Positions 11,209 through 23,966 of a stretch of DNA of 64,000 nucleotides are shown here, piece after piece. The DNA is taken from the NCBI GenBank assembly GCA_030063045.1, contig JAQSEB010000023.1, positions 4,340,001-4,404,000 on the forward strand, read 5' to 3'. The number at the start of each line of letters is the position of its first letter. The stretch's first letter is position 1. Origin of the DNA: Pratylenchus scribneri (Eukaryota > Nematoda > Chromadorea > Rhabditida > Pratylenchidae). The notes below the pieces were generated by a model that was given only the letters and a program-made list of their open reading frames with translations, did no database searches and was not told the DNA's origin. The position numbers and the translations under genes were made by a program.

Positions 11209-12926
11209 TCCATTCATTCATTCCAATTCATTTCATTTGTGCCATTCATCCATCCCCCTCTTCATTGCCCCCAATGGGCCAATGTCGCCAATGGTGGGTG
11301 CCAACTCTTTTTCCTTCCGTACCAGTCACGGCACATTCATTCTCCCATTTGACCACTTTTATTATTTTTGCATAATCACCCATTTTTGTGAATGTTTTTG
11401 TCCAATTTATTCGTCATCTATTAATCCATCCTATATTCCTCCCTTTCCTATTTAAATTTCACTTTTTATTACATCATTTTTTTGGGCTTTTCATTTTAAT
11501 AAACCACCATTTTGCCATGCCCGATTGCCTTTCTTTGCCTCATTCCAAAGACTTTTACTTTTCTGCCTCAGACCACAATTCCCTTTTGGACCCAATTCAA
11601 TTTTGGCCTCCAAAGGTCCAAAGTGCCAATTTATTTTGTAATATTCGCCGCCCTTTTCTTGGGAATGCCAGCCCTGAGGCTGTACTTTTCTTGAAGTAAA
11701 AAAAAAACAAATTTATAGTCTTATTCGATTGGTTGCCTGGGGAAAGGAGAATTGGGCAGAAACCGGAAATCCAAAGGAAGTACAAAGAAAGGCACAAAAA
11801 GGAAATAAATAATTTTACGGTCGCTGACAAAATTGGCCATATTCGGCGCATGAAGTAAATTAAAAAAACTATATCACTCACAAATCCCCCAAATGGCATA
11901 AAATTGGAATGGTTTTGTTGTTTTTTACTCAGAATTGTGAAGAAAAAGAACAGCTGCAAAATATTCCAAAATTGGGGGAATATTCATTAATTCAATTTGT
12001 GGATTATGCCATCCATTTCCCAGAATTATTATTGAACATACAATTTTCCCAAAAAAGTACCCAGCTGCCTCTTTCCCCCGTTTTAGGGCTATCAATTTTT
12101 TTTTGGGCGGCGACATTTCATCGTCAAAAGCCCACATTTCCCTTTTAAATGGTTCATTCCGTCAAATTTCCCCTCTGCTGCGTCCATTTCCTCTCCTTTT
12201 CCCTTCTTGTTTTACTCATTCATTTTTGCCATTTTCGGCCATCAATCCATTCAAAATAAACATTCCAAGCTAATGCAATGTTTCAACCCCTCCGCCTTCC
12301 CATTTCCTTTCAAATTTACTCTTTGGTCTCGGCATTAGCACTGGCAATTGGATTCCATCCACCCTTCAATGTCCTTTTGCCCAGACTTTTGCCACATTTT
12401 TTGGTGTCCGGCATCTCCATAATTCATTTGTCCTTCCAATTTTTGCATATTCCCTCCTCCATCATTCTCGTCCACAAATTGGCCCATCAAACTGCACTCC
12501 CAAAAAAGCTGAATACATTTTTGCAAAAATTTGGCCATTCCCCCTCTCCCATCCCCTCCGTTTCTGTTTTTGTTCGGCCTTTTTTGCGCCCACATTTCCT
12601 TTTCCTTTTCTGCTTGACTGGCCAAGGGGAATAAATGGATGGATTGGATTTGGGATGAAGCCCAAAGAGCATTCGCCAAAATTGAATTTTGTTTCTTTTT
12701 AAAATGACAAAAAATAATGCCAGAAAATGTCATCACATGTTAAATGTACAAGAATTTAGGTGGGAAATTAATGATTGGACTGAGAAAGGGCGAGAAAAAA
12801 ACAAACAAATATTGAAAATAGGGGGAAGCAAATTGGATGGAAAATATTCGGCGAAGACAAAAATTGGGCCAAAAAGGCAGGCCACAAGAGGTAGAAAAAT
12901 GGACAGCTGACATTATTTTCAACCAT

Positions 12927-12949
12927 GGGGGGGGGGGGGGGGGGGGGGG
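12927..12949. repeat. mono-G tract, 23 bases
   Basis: The longest G run in the window. Frames across it are polyglycine artefacts. Confidence 0.95.
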
Positions 12950-15257
12950 ATTTGTGTGTCTCAAAGTTAAATCCATTTTTTGCCAATCATTCATTCCCAC
13001 AGAGGTGGATCCCTCCCTTCCTTGATGGCTTTCTCTTTTTCCGCTTCATTTGTTGGCTAATCTTTCCATTCTTTTCAATTTCTTATTTTTCCCAATTAAA
13101 CCAAAAATCAGCCACAATTCTTGACATTTCCCCTAATAATTTTATACCATCCATTTTCCCACCTCAATTTGTCCGTAATTCTTCCATCCATTTTCACCTC
13201 ATTTTATACCTGTACTTTCGTAAATTACTTTTACCCTTTTCGTAAATATCGTGCCAGTCATCTTTTCAACGGTTTTTTTGGGTAGTCTGGACAATAATTT
13301 TCCCATTTTTTCCTACAATTTAGCCAATACAAATACATCGAATAATAATAACATTTTTCGATGGGCGGTGGCACCATCCATTGGACGGCAGCTGCCATCT
13401 TTCCTTATTTTTCTTTCTATTTTCTCAATTTGGTGCCACAAATTGGCCGGCTGGCCACAAATTCACCCCATTTAAATAAATCGAATATAAACCTTCGGGC
13501 CTTTTTCGCGGGTTTTTTCTATCCAAATTCAATTGTCCTTTCGCTTTTCCGAATTTCCCTCGCCGTTCCCCTCGCCGACCACCGGGGGCGAAGGGAAGGG
13601 CAAAATGCCGAATAAAGGGCTAACACATTTGGTGCCGCCTCCAATGGCCACCAACATTTTATTCAACAAATACAAAGGGGGTAAGGGGATGGAGAGGGCA
13701 TCCGGAAGGAAGGAAAGAAGCGCCTTTGAAAGCAAATTTGTGCCAACAATGGAAAAATAAAGAAAAAAAAACACTTCCTTCTTCTGATAAAATGAAACAA
13801 ATTGACCTTGAAATGCCTCAAAGGGAATTGCGATTTGATTTTTGTGGGTAAATTTATTGCAAAAAAGTGGCACAAAAAATGCTGAAAAATTATTTGTCAA
13901 AGAAACAAAAAAAAACGTTTTGCCCTCCTGGACCACCTCCAAATGAATTTATTCCTTTCCTTATCTCCATTATTTTCCTTCAATTTCGCATTGTTTTCCC
14001 CAAAAATTATTCCCACAATTATTTGACAAATTGGAGGGCCAAATCCATGAGGGAATATTTTTTTGGAAAAAATTTTACTATTTTGGTGTAGGCGGACAAA
14101 AATAAACCAAAATGTATAAAATTGAGTAGAATTGGATATGTTTTGGTTGGCATTGGCATTTAATTTCTTTCAGGCATATTTCTTTCTAAATTAAGGTTTT
14201 TCACCTTTGCAACGGGTTTTTCCGCCTTCATAATAAGCCTGTATTTTATAATAACTAAAAAGGGAATCCCAAAATAGAAATTATGGCTACAAATTTAGAC
14301 ATTTATCCATCCAATGAAAATCTTCAAAAAAGGACAAACTTGCCATAAATTTCTTCAAATATAAAATGCAAATTCATTTGCGCAGGAAATTATTCCCAAG
14401 TAATTCATTACCAAATAATGCCAAAATATTTAAATTTACTCAAAAATATGTCCATTTTTGAATTCATTTTCAGTAAACAATGAAGATGTTCTCCGTTTAT
14501 CCTTCATCTTTGCCTTTCCAATTTCGCCTCACAAAAATGTTGGTGGCCGGAAATGCGTCGTCTTCCACCCAATTGGTCCCTTTCCCCATCTTCCCTTTTT
14601 GCCTTTTTGGCTCATTTTGCTTGCTTCCCCCACAAATCCCCCGAGGGAAGGCAAATGGGCGACTGGCCATTTCTCCCTTTCCCCATTTTCTCGTTTCTTT
14701 TTTCTTTCCGCAGTTTATCCCAAAAAAACTTCAAAAATTTCCCTCCAAATATTCAATTTTGCCTTTGGCCAATTCATTGTTTTCGCGCAATTTTCAATTT
14801 GGCCAAAATGGAGTTTGGCAAAGAAACCGGCGACCGGAAATTCATTTGGCCTTCGCCGCCACCCTTGCTGCCAGCCGCCCTTTTCAATAGTCCACTCACT
14901 TGACGGTGTGCCCTCCTTCCATTCTTTACTTTTCTCCATTTTTCCTTTATTCCACTCCATTTGACCCTTTTTCCATCCAATTTTCTTTGTCCAGTCATTC
15001 AAAATCAGCCACCTTGCTGCCAGCCGAATTCCCATTCAAAATATGCCCTTCCATTTTCCCATATTTACCTCCCAGAAATGCCAATATTTTCATAACCAGC
15101 TGTTTTTTCCGCCATTTCTTTCAAGCGGCAAAGGACAAAATTACTCAAGTTTTTCCCATTATTTTAATATTTTGCTGAATATTTCTGCCCAAAAATGATG
15201 CCTCTTTTTAAATCTTTATTTTTATTTGACATTTTCAGCAGAAAATTCACAATAAAA

Positions 15258-18200
15258 ATGGATGATGACCAATTTTCGACCTTGCCAAATTCCACACCAT
15301 CCTCATATTCATCCGTCCAAAATGCCTACCATGATTTCCAACAAATCCAAAATCATCATCCAAATCCGAGGATTATTTATGAGGGAGAGGAGGAGGACGG
15401 ATTGCAACCTGTTCAGGGCCTACTCCATTTCCAGGATGATGATCGATTATTGCTTTATTTGAGATATTATGCCCGACATTTCATTCCCATTTTTTGCCTG
15501 GTTGGCATTGTCGGCAATTGCATGGCCCTTTTGTTGATCAGGTAAGTAAAAAATAAAATAGGAACGAAAATATTTTTAGTCTTTAATTTGACTAAATTTC
15601 CTATTCTTTTACATTTCCGTTCATAAAATTTCATTCTCATTTTGACATTTCATTATTTGCCTTTCAGTTTTTCGTGCCTAATTCCCTGAATTGAGCATTG
15701 AATAAAGTTGAAGTGTACATCCATTTTGGCTAAACAAAATCCGTAGCAAATAAGTCACGCTCATGGCATTCCCCTTTTCCTATTTATGGTCCCTTCACTC
15801 ATTTTTCCATCGAACCCGCAACTTTTTAATGCCATAAGGCCCAATCCCATCATCACCTTCTTATTTTGGTTGGACTAAAAAAAGTAAAAAATGTAGCCAA
15901 ATGCCAATTCTTTCCAAATATCCAAGTAGCCAATTCCAACGCGTCCCCCATTTTGGCCAGCGGCTATTTAGAATTTCCAATTCGGACGGACATAGCCTAA
16001 AGGCAAAAACAAGAAAGGAAAAAAGGAGGGAAGAAAAGTAAGGCAATTTTGAATTCCTTCTTTTGGGTCGAGTGGGCGATTCCCAAAGGGGCCAATAGAG
16101 AAAATTGGGTTGGAGGAGGATGCGCCCATTGCATTCCTACTTTTGGGCCAAAAAGACCACAAAACAATAGTAGCAAGAAAATGAAGAAGAAGCCGAGAAG
16201 GGGAAATCCTATGGGAATAATTTATATTATTTGGCCTAAGGCTTTTTTGGAGGAAAAATAAAGCAGCAAATTTGAGGGGTGGAATGGATTGTTTACGGAT
16301 GAATTTGGGCACAATTAAAAATTGGCAAATAAAAAATTGAAATGAAAAATATTTGTCTCTCCATTGAACAATTGTTGATCGAACCCATCCATTTCCCCAA
16401 ATGAAGGGAAAAAGTGTGAAAATAAATTTTGGGGGAAGAAGATGGATGGATTAAATTGATGTGAGTCTGGTCTGGGCCTGGGGGTAAATTCAAAATTGAA
16501 AATGAAATGAATGGCATATGAACGGAAATGGATGGGGAATGAATTAATTCACGGAATTAAAGGCCAAATTAATTGACTTTGACTGAGATCTTTAAGTGAT
16601 CAATTTTGACATAATTCCATAAATGCTGTTTAATACCATCAAAGCCAAAATTCAATTACAGGACAAATTATTGGCTTCGTCGACTCACTTCTAACATTTA
16701 TTTGTGTACTTTGTCCATTTGTGGTTGCCTTTTTCTGGCCACTGTTTTGATCACTTGGCTGGATTCCTCCTTTGGTGTGCCACTTTATTCCCAATCGGAA
16801 GTTGGCTGCAAAATACTCACATTCACCGCTCATTCTTGCGATTTTATTTGTGTAAGTTCCCATACAATCTTTGTGATATCCAAAATATATTTGTTCATTC
16901 AGGTTTGGATGATCTCCTGGGTTTCATGCGATCGAGCAATTGTGTTGTTTAGGCCGGGAATCAGGCGTCGAATTTGCAATAAAAAATTCGCTCGCAACCT
17001 TGTGGTTTGCACGGTCCTTTTTAGTTCCACCCTCTATGGATGGTGTTTGGTATTTGCTGGATTGGAAATTGGCACCGATGATATCCCCTATTGCGGCATT
17101 AATCCAGCTGTCCAAGGGTAAAGGGAAAGAAATTATTATTTTTTCACAATTTGATTATTTTCAGCTATGATTTAAAACAATTGCATCAATTCTTCACATT
17201 GATGGTTGGTTTCTTTTTTAAATTAGTAATAATTTATATAAAATAATTGTTTTTACAATCAAAATACAAAATTTTAAATCAAATTAAGCAAAGGGATATT
17301 TTAATTACTTCTTTTAAGACCTAAATTAGCATTAAAAGGACAATTCTAATTGAAGATTATTACTAATTCATTATAATTGCGCATTCTCCTTCAATGAATA
17401 TTTTTATTCCATTACTTATTAATAATTTATTTTACCCTATTCCCTCAGGACACAATCCTATGCACGGTTGTTCCATCACTGTTGATTATGGTTGTCAATT
17501 CTCTCTCCATTTACCGTTATCGTCAATGCATGAAAGTGTATTCTTCTGGTGTTTTGCGCGTTCGATTCCTCCGAGTCCCCGACCAACCCGACAATGAACC
17601 CAAAAATACGGAGGAGACAAGCACTGCCAAAAAATTATTGTTCAGCAGCACAACTGCGGCACAACCAACCCAGACGGCATTGTCCACAATGCCAGGCGCA
17701 ACCGGGGCAACCGGGGCAGCGAGAGGCCCAAATGGAGGAAAACTGAAATCATCGGATTTGACCCTGAGCCGATCCTTGTTAATTGTGACGAGGTAGATTA
17801 AAAATAATAAGAAAATAAATGTGAATGAATGGCAAAATATTGTTGGCTTAATAAAGAACAATTCTATTTAATTTTTTTAAATTTAAATATCACATATTCC
17901 ACCTTAAATTTTAAAAGCTGATTTTGGATATAAACTTACTTGTTAATCTTACCATATTCAAAAGTTTATAAAAACAATATCTTAAATGATTGTCTCATTG
18001 AATTCCCAAGAATTGACCTTTCCCTCAAGTCTCAATGAATGACAACATTTCCTCCTTTTTATTTTTGATTATACTGTAGTCTGGGAATTAAGTCAAAAAT
18101 AGCGGCATATAATAATGGAAACAAATAATTATTATGATGGGAATGTGACCAATAATGAAAGAGTGTGCGGGAATGAATTCATTTTACAATAATTAAACGG

Positions 18201-18693
18201 AAATTAAAAGGCTATTATTATATTTAAAAGGAGTTAATAAAGGAAATTAGTAAAGAAATCCCATAAATAAAGGATTGTTAAAATAATTCATCTAAAATTT
18301 ATATTTCAATTATTTAATAAATCGAATTTTAATATAATTTTTCAGCACATTTGTCCTCCTAAATGTGCCGAATTATGCCTTCCGATTGTACGAGGCAGTG
18401 TTCAATGTTGAACAAACACATTTATGGCAATTATTATTTTTCACCACTTTCCTCTTATATTATCTTCATCATGCCGTCCTCTTTTATATGTGTGTTTTAG
18501 GATGGAATATGGTTAATAAATTAATTTTGATTTAAGGTACATTTTCTGGTCGCCCCAAATGAAGAAACAATTGATGCCAACGGCGCTAAAATTGTTGGAA
18601 TGTTATTGCTTCAAAACAGTGCCCGAATTTGGTCATCATTCCCAATTGTCAATGCAAGCTGTTCAACAAGCAAAATTGGCCAATAATAAATGA
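15258..18693 (+). CDS. class A (rhodopsin-like) GPCR, neuropeptide-receptor type
   Basis: Seven exons (15258-15541, 16662-16851, 16903-17117, 17165-17204, 17449-17792, 18346-18489, 18537-18693) join in phase and give 457 residues. The N-terminus is about 75 residues, acidic and without a signal peptide. TM1 contains GIVGNC (the conserved GN). After TM1 come NYWLRRLTSNIYLCTLSICG (TM2) and a TM3 segment with a cysteine at its start (VGCKIL) for the usual disulfide. TM3 ends SCDRAIVLFRP, a DRA variant of DRY. The third intracellular loop is long and has an Ala/Gly/Thr-rich stretch. TM6 and TM7 are LLIVTSTFVLLNVPNYAFRL and YYLHHAVLFYMYIFWSPQ. The canonical NPxxY is missing. Exon 6 uses donor AT|GTGTGT; reading on gives a stop. 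Intron 1 is 1.1 kb. The ligand cannot be read from sequence, but nematode peptide receptors are the closest type. Confidence 0.85.
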
Positions 18694-19227
18694 AATCGGG
18701 GACAATTAATGCCAATGCCAAATAAAATAATCATCTTCTCAATCCAAACTCAAATTTCCTTCCATAAAATTATTTTTGCTCAATATAAAATCTTAAAATA
18801 ATTTGTTCAACATCAATTTTGTTCCCCCTCCCCCCTTTCCGCCTATTCTTTCTTCTCCAATTTGGCCATTTTCTTTCTTTCTTTCCAGCCATTTATTTTT
18901 GCCAATTAATATTTTAATATGTGAATTTAATAACTCATTTTGACTGGGTGAATAAAATTTAATTAAATGATCACCAACTCTGGAAAAACAATTAAAAGAT
19001 ATACTCATTTATTGATATATATATATATATTGATAGAATTTTGTAAAAATCTTGCGAAATAGCGTGTTTTTGAGAACAAGCAGATTTAATAGAAGAAAGG
19101 AAGAGGAAATGTTACAAAATATGAATAATAGAAATATAGTGCGCAAAAATGGAGACTACTCTAGAAACAATCTAATAAGCTGCTAATTTTTGGATGGGAA
19201 AAGAAATATTATTTCTGTCTTTGTTTT
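18694..19227. other. intergenic spacer between convergent genes
   Basis: AT-rich, with a short (AT)n stretch near 19016-19030. No gene seen. Confidence 0.6.
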
Positions 19228-19819
19228 TCATTTTTTGCCATATCCTCCACCTCCGCAACCTCCACCGCATCCACCCCCACATCCTCCACCGCAACCTCCT
19301 CCGCAACCACCGCCTCCGCCACAACCGCAAGATGGTTGGCTGTATGTTTGAACTTGATATGTTTGGCAGCATGTCACTGTTTGGGTGCAACAACATCTAC
19401 AAAATATTATAGAAATGATTAACAAATTGGCTTCAAAATATTCATATTTTTAATAATGGATTTGTTGCTAACTAATAAGGAGTTTGATGGTAATTGGTCT
19501 CTTTCATCTTTTCAACATAAGTGCATTAAAAATTAAACTAATAAAGCCATTAATTTTCCCAATCATAATTACTATTGTCTTCATCAGTATATATTAAATA
19601 TTCTAATTATTTTTTTTATGTTTGTTTAAGTAATGTTTTTGCTGGTCTATATTTTGAATTGTTTTCTTACCCGCAACCTCCGCCGCCTCCTCCTCCGCCA
19701 CCGCAACAACATCCACCGCCACCTCCACCACCGGACCCAAAGAGGAATCCATTGGCTGAGGAAAATGCCATGAGGGCAATCATCAAGGCAAAAAGAAGGA
19801 AAATTGGACGGCGATTCAT
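19228..19819 (-). CDS. secreted glycine/cysteine-rich structural protein
   Basis: Exon 1 is 19819-19671 and exon 2 is 19396-19228; the intron is phase 2 with donor GTAAGA and acceptor TTTTGTAG. The 105-residue product has a signal peptide (PIFLLFALMIALMAFSSANG), a Gly block with a CCC cluster, then CCCTQTVTCCQTY, QVQTYSQPSCGCG and a repeat of GGGC units (about five) ending GGGGYGKK. This composition is typical of nematode glycine-rich secreted proteins, found in cuticle, eggshell or antimicrobial contexts. Which of these applies cannot be told here. The regular GGGC repeat suggests disulfide or metal cross-linking of a matrix. Confidence 0.75.
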
Positions 19820-20765
19820 TTTGTAGGGGGTAATTCACGCACGGATTGGAGCAAAGCAAAAATTAAAGTGTGAATGGATAAAAATGAAGGCTAAAGACGC
19901 CTTTTTGTTGGCATTTATAAGCCGGATAAGGGCATATCGGTGGGAGGAGTGATGGGATTGGGGAAAGGTAAATCACTTTTGATGTTGCTGACAGCCGGTT
20001 CTCATTGCTGATCAAAGGGGATGGGAATTGAGCCCATCCATATTCTTTGATGAACCATAGCGGGCAAAGGTGAACCATTCCGGTCTTTTGCCCTTCCTTT
20101 CTCCTTCGATTTTCGACTTTTGTGAGTTTTTGAGAGGAGCAGCCGATAATCCTGCGCTCTTTCGCATCGATGGCATCCCGCGGTGACCCAGTGACAGCCT
20201 CCCATTCATTTTATCCATCCACTGATCAAAAATTCGTGAATAAAACGAAATCATCATGCGCAAAGCCGTTTCACTTTTCCGGATTTAATCAAGGTGAAAA
20301 TGATGGGAGCGACTGGTTTAAGAGTACCGTTTGACCTTGTTTTATTATCAGAAAAAGATGAATAAACAACGAAAATATCTGACGAGAAAAGCACAAGAAT
20401 ATAAATTATTCTTTTTTTTTATGGAAATTCAATAGAAAATAATAAAAGATTGCAAATAAAAAATTACTTTATAATTTGGTTTTCATTTAATAAGTGGAAA
20501 TTCGAAACTTCCTAAAAATGATGGCAATTTTTCTTCATTTTCCCTCCATTTCCGTTCATCAATTTATTTAGCTTTTTGCGGATGGAGTTTTTGTTTCACA
20601 AATACCATTTTCATCCATTGAGGTTAATGTAAAAAAGAGGAATTTATTGATGAGAGCAATTCCCATTTAATTATATGTACAGTCCGTCTTCCCGTTTTAT
20701 TTTTTCATCATTCATCATTGATTAACTAAGAAAAGTGAATTTCGGTAAATAAATATGTTAGACTA
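19820..20765. other. intergenic region, nothing supported
   Basis: AT-rich upstream region of the Gly/Cys-rich gene. Short frames on the minus strand around 19863-20263 have no signal peptide, splice partner or recognisable domain. The promoter of the 19819 gene must lie at its start, but I see no clear element. Confidence 0.5.
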
Positions 20766-21181
20766 AATTCCGCCTGTTTCTTAGAATAATTCCGCCTGTT
20801 TCTTAGAATAATTCCGCCTGTTTCTTAGAATAATTCCGCCTGTTTCTTAGAATAATTCCGCCTGTTTCTTAGAGTAATTCCGCCTGTTTCTTAGAGTAAT
20901 TCCGCCTGTTTCTTAGAATAATTCCGCCTGTTTCTTAGAATAATTCCGCCTGTTTCTTAGAATAATTCCGCCTGTTTCTTAGAATAATTCCGCCTGTTTC
21001 TTAGAATAATTCCGCCTGTTTCTTAGAGTAATTCCGCCTGTTTCTTAGAATAATTCCGCCTGGTCAACTAAGAATAATTCCGCCTGTTTCTTAGAATAAT
21101 TCCGCCTGGTCAACTAAGAATAATTCCGCCTGTTTCTTAGAATAATTCCGCCTGGTCAACTAAGAATAATTCCGCCTGTTT
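20766..21181. repeat. 22/24-bp minisatellite, 19 units
   Basis: Nineteen head-to-tail units share the core ATTCCGCCTG. Most continue TTTCTTAGAATA (22 bp). Three (starting near 21055, 21101 and 21147) instead continue GGTCAACTAAGAATA (24-25 bp). Single A-to-G changes (AGAGTA) mark four units. In the last third the two unit types alternate, a higher-order pattern. The variant contains CTAAG, the inverse of the CTTAG in the main unit. No reading frame is maintained. Confidence 0.95.
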
Positions 21182-22636
21182 TAATTCTACCTCTACCCTG
21201 AATTTCCATTTATATAATTTTTTACTTCTTCCTATTTTCCTGATTCATCATAAAAAGCACATTAAAATAATAAAAGCCTTTTATTATTATTTTCGGTGAT
21301 TTATTTAGAATTTCATTATTTTAAAAATAATTCATTGGTAAAATTGTTCTAAACATTCAACAATTCAATTTTTCGCCACCATTTTTGATCGACTAAAACG
21401 ATGAAAAATCAACAAACAAAAATAACAAGCCCGGAAGGTTGCCGGCTGATTCCTCCTTTCCGTCATTTCCTTTGCTCATTTTCTTCCACGGCCTCCTCCA
21501 GAAGTCTTGCATCTTGGCCTCTTTTACCAACATCAGCAAACGAATTCCCTCTCGACCTTTCACCATCAACAAACATTGCAGCCAGAGGCACCTCCATCCC
21601 CTCCCCCCTCACTTACGCGCTTTCGCCTTTCTAATTCATTGTATTGGCCCATTGTGTCCCCTTCACTCAAAGCATTACCCATTTCCATTGTCTTCTTGCG
21701 CAATTTTTACACTGAGCGGCAAAGGCGGCAAAAAAAGCTTTGTACTCTCATTTTATTTATCAAATTGCATAGAATAATTATTTCCATGCTGACCCATCAA
21801 AACATGCAAATTATATTTAGAGGGGAATATGATGATGACCCAGAAATAAGCGTAAATTTTTGCGCCAATCTGTCAGCAGCACAATATCCGCCCGATTTGA
21901 ATGAATGCTGCGGATATAAGCGCCTTTCTCGACCATCCAATTCCCAATCCATTCCATTCCATTTTGGAGCATTTTGAACATTACCAAATAAATGGGGTGC
22001 GCCCAAATTAGAATGAGGAATATTTGTGAAAATATTATATTCTCCCTCCTTTCATTTCCTCTACAAAAAGATTCAAGGTCAAATCCATCTCAAATGTTGT
22101 TAACAAATTACCCTCAATAATAATATTTGATCATTTTTTATTGCCAATTTACTCTCAAAAAATTGGCCCAGACCCCAGACCATTTTACTTTTCCCACAAA
22201 TTTTCTAGTATTTAAAATTCACGCAAGTCCTTTTGCCCCTTGCATACATGCATTATTGCGCAAAATATTCGCCAGCCTTTTCATCATTTCTCCTCATTTT
22301 GTTTGCTTTTTTCCACTTTTCGAGATCCTCGAGTCTTGGCCTCTCGTCCACTTTTCCTTTCTTTTTGGTCCCTGCAATTTTCTTCTCTGACCATTGGCCA
22401 TTCACATTGGTCAATCCAATCCAGAAAATAGAATGGGAGGGGAGGGAGAGAGGTCACGACGATGAGGCCATCTGCTATTTGGCCACAAAATGCAATGCAC
22501 TCATTCGGGACCATTGGCCAATTGAGTTTCTGAGAGGGCAGAAGTCTCCCTCCCATTGATTTGCCCCCAAGCAATAAACCTCCAATTTTCTTACAATTAC
22601 TTTTTTTCCCTCAAATATATTTTAGCCATCCAAAAA
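21182..22636. other. intergenic region, C+T-rich on the + strand
   Basis: No supported gene. Frames at 21401-21977 and 22127-22559 are polypyrimidine-type translations with no splice partners or known motifs. Confidence 0.5.
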
Positions 22637-23595
22637 ATGTGCACAATTCAATCAAATTCATTTGGCCAATTTCGCATCATTTCTATCCATTTATTTTTTC
22701 TCATTTTTCCTCAAATATTTTGCCAACAATTCAATCCAATTGTGAGTCCATCGAATGCTACAAAGGAATGCCTTGAAATGGTGCCAAAATATTCCAATTT
22801 AATTTATTAAACCTACAAATTTATTAGGCACAAAATTCGAATTGTCCCATTTTCACGAATTGTTGCCAACGAAAATGTCCACAAGGCCAAGGCCATAAAT
22901 GCATGTCATTTTTGGGAATGATCGAAAAAGGACAAACTGCCTGTGATTGGTAAGTAGTGGTGATGCGTGATGGGGACTTCATTTTGTTTATTCTTTATTG
23001 TGTAAAATTGAATTAGAGAAAATAAATTTTTTCATCAATTTTTTACAAAGATTTCTAGGGCTTTCAATGTCTACTAATTCCAATTAATTTTATTTATTTC
23101 AGCCTGTCCACATCCACTCAATTTCCTCAATTTGGCCAACAACCCCTCAGCAGCCAATGGCCTTCCAATTTTGGCGACCAATTCCCAACCACCAAATGGC
23201 CATTAAACTTTGGTCAATTCCTCTCCTCCTCTTCATCACAATCGCCACCTTCATCTTCCTCCGCCCAACAATGGCCATTTTCCTCTCCGCAACATCAATT
23301 TGGCCAAAATATACCGCCCCAAACTTTCCCATCCCAGCCACCCATAAATGTTGGTCAATCTTCTGCAAATCCTGGCCAAAATCAGCGACGTCCGCAAGCC
23401 GTCGATCCAGCCTCTCTTCGGCCCATTTTCCAGTCAATTGGCCAAATGCCTACCTCCACTGCCCAATGCAATCGACGAAAACGATGGAATGGTGGCGGAA
23501 ATTGGTGGACCGAATTTGGTAGAAGGGCCGACTTTGTGGGAGGTGTTTTACTCCTTTTTGTTGTTGATTTGCTTCTTCTCACTTTGACACTTTAA
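22637..23595 (+). CDS. secreted Cys-rich protein with Pro/Gln/Ser-rich stalk and hydrophobic C-terminus (GPI-anchored-like)
   Basis: Exons 22637-22741, 22828-22949 and 23103-23595 join in phase (introns phase 0 and phase 2; donors GTGAGT and GTAAGT) and give 239 residues. The N-terminus contains a hydrophobic signal (IISIHLFFLIFPQIFCQQ). Exon 2 encodes a compact cysteine module, NCPIFTNCCQRKCPQGQGHKC ending GQTACDC. Exon 3 gives a 120-residue stalk rich in Pro, Gln, Ser and FGQ repeats, then CNRRKRWNGGG, a short globular-looking piece and a final hydrophobic stretch (VGGVLLLFVVDLLLL) at the very C-terminus. That ending fits a GPI signal or a membrane anchor. The family is not recognised. A surface or cuticle role is inference. 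Confidence 0.7.
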
Positions 23596-23966
23596 TTTCC
23601 ACCAAAAACCTTTTTAATTCATTATTTATGTATATATATTTTCAATTTAATTTGGAATTATCTTGAGGTCATTTCCAGATTTTGTGCTTCCCATTTTCCA
23701 TTAATTTCTTCCTGCCTTTTCCTTCCAATAAGTCAACAATACGAGTATATTATTATTATGACCTTTCTATTATCTTTTTTTTTCTTATCAAAACAATAAA
23801 ATTGTCTGGGAAATAATTAAAAATTTAGTAGGCCTTCATTCCATTTTATTAATAATTTGAATTAATTTCATTTTTATCAGCAAAAAAAAAAGAATAAAAT
23901 TTGATAAGACAAAAATGAATATAAAAATTGAGCCATTTTTAAATTTGATGAATTATTTTGTTGATT
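23596..23966. other. intergenic spacer between convergent genes
   Basis: AT-rich with AATAAA strings. Nothing else seen. Confidence 0.6.

Larger units (their letters stand above)
8864..15257. other. 6.4 kb without a supported gene; C+T-biased on the + strand
   Basis: I found no reading frame here with protein-like composition, a plausible splice partner or similarity to anything I know. Many frames exist on both strands, but their translations are Phe/Pro/Ser-rich (+) or Lys/Glu/Gly-rich (-), as expected of polypyrimidine DNA. From about 9.9 kb to 15.2 kb the + strand is markedly pyrimidine-rich. Mono-C and mono-G runs lie at 11188-11208 (21 C) and 12927-12949 (23 G). Part of it may be 5' untranslated or regulatory sequence of the GPCR gene that follows. 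Confidence 0.5.

Noticed and set aside
11096..12736. Frames of 100-130 codons around 11.1-12.7 kb
   Set aside because: Low-complexity composition and opposite-strand overlap, with no start context or splice support.
14458..15035. Long overlapping frames on both strands before the GPCR gene
   Set aside because: All six frames are affected by pyrimidine bias. Translations are Phe/Pro/Ser or Lys/Gly/Trp-rich, with no motif and no continuation into the GPCR exons.
20766..21181. CRISPR array
   Set aside because: Units are head to tail without unique spacers, in a eukaryotic context.
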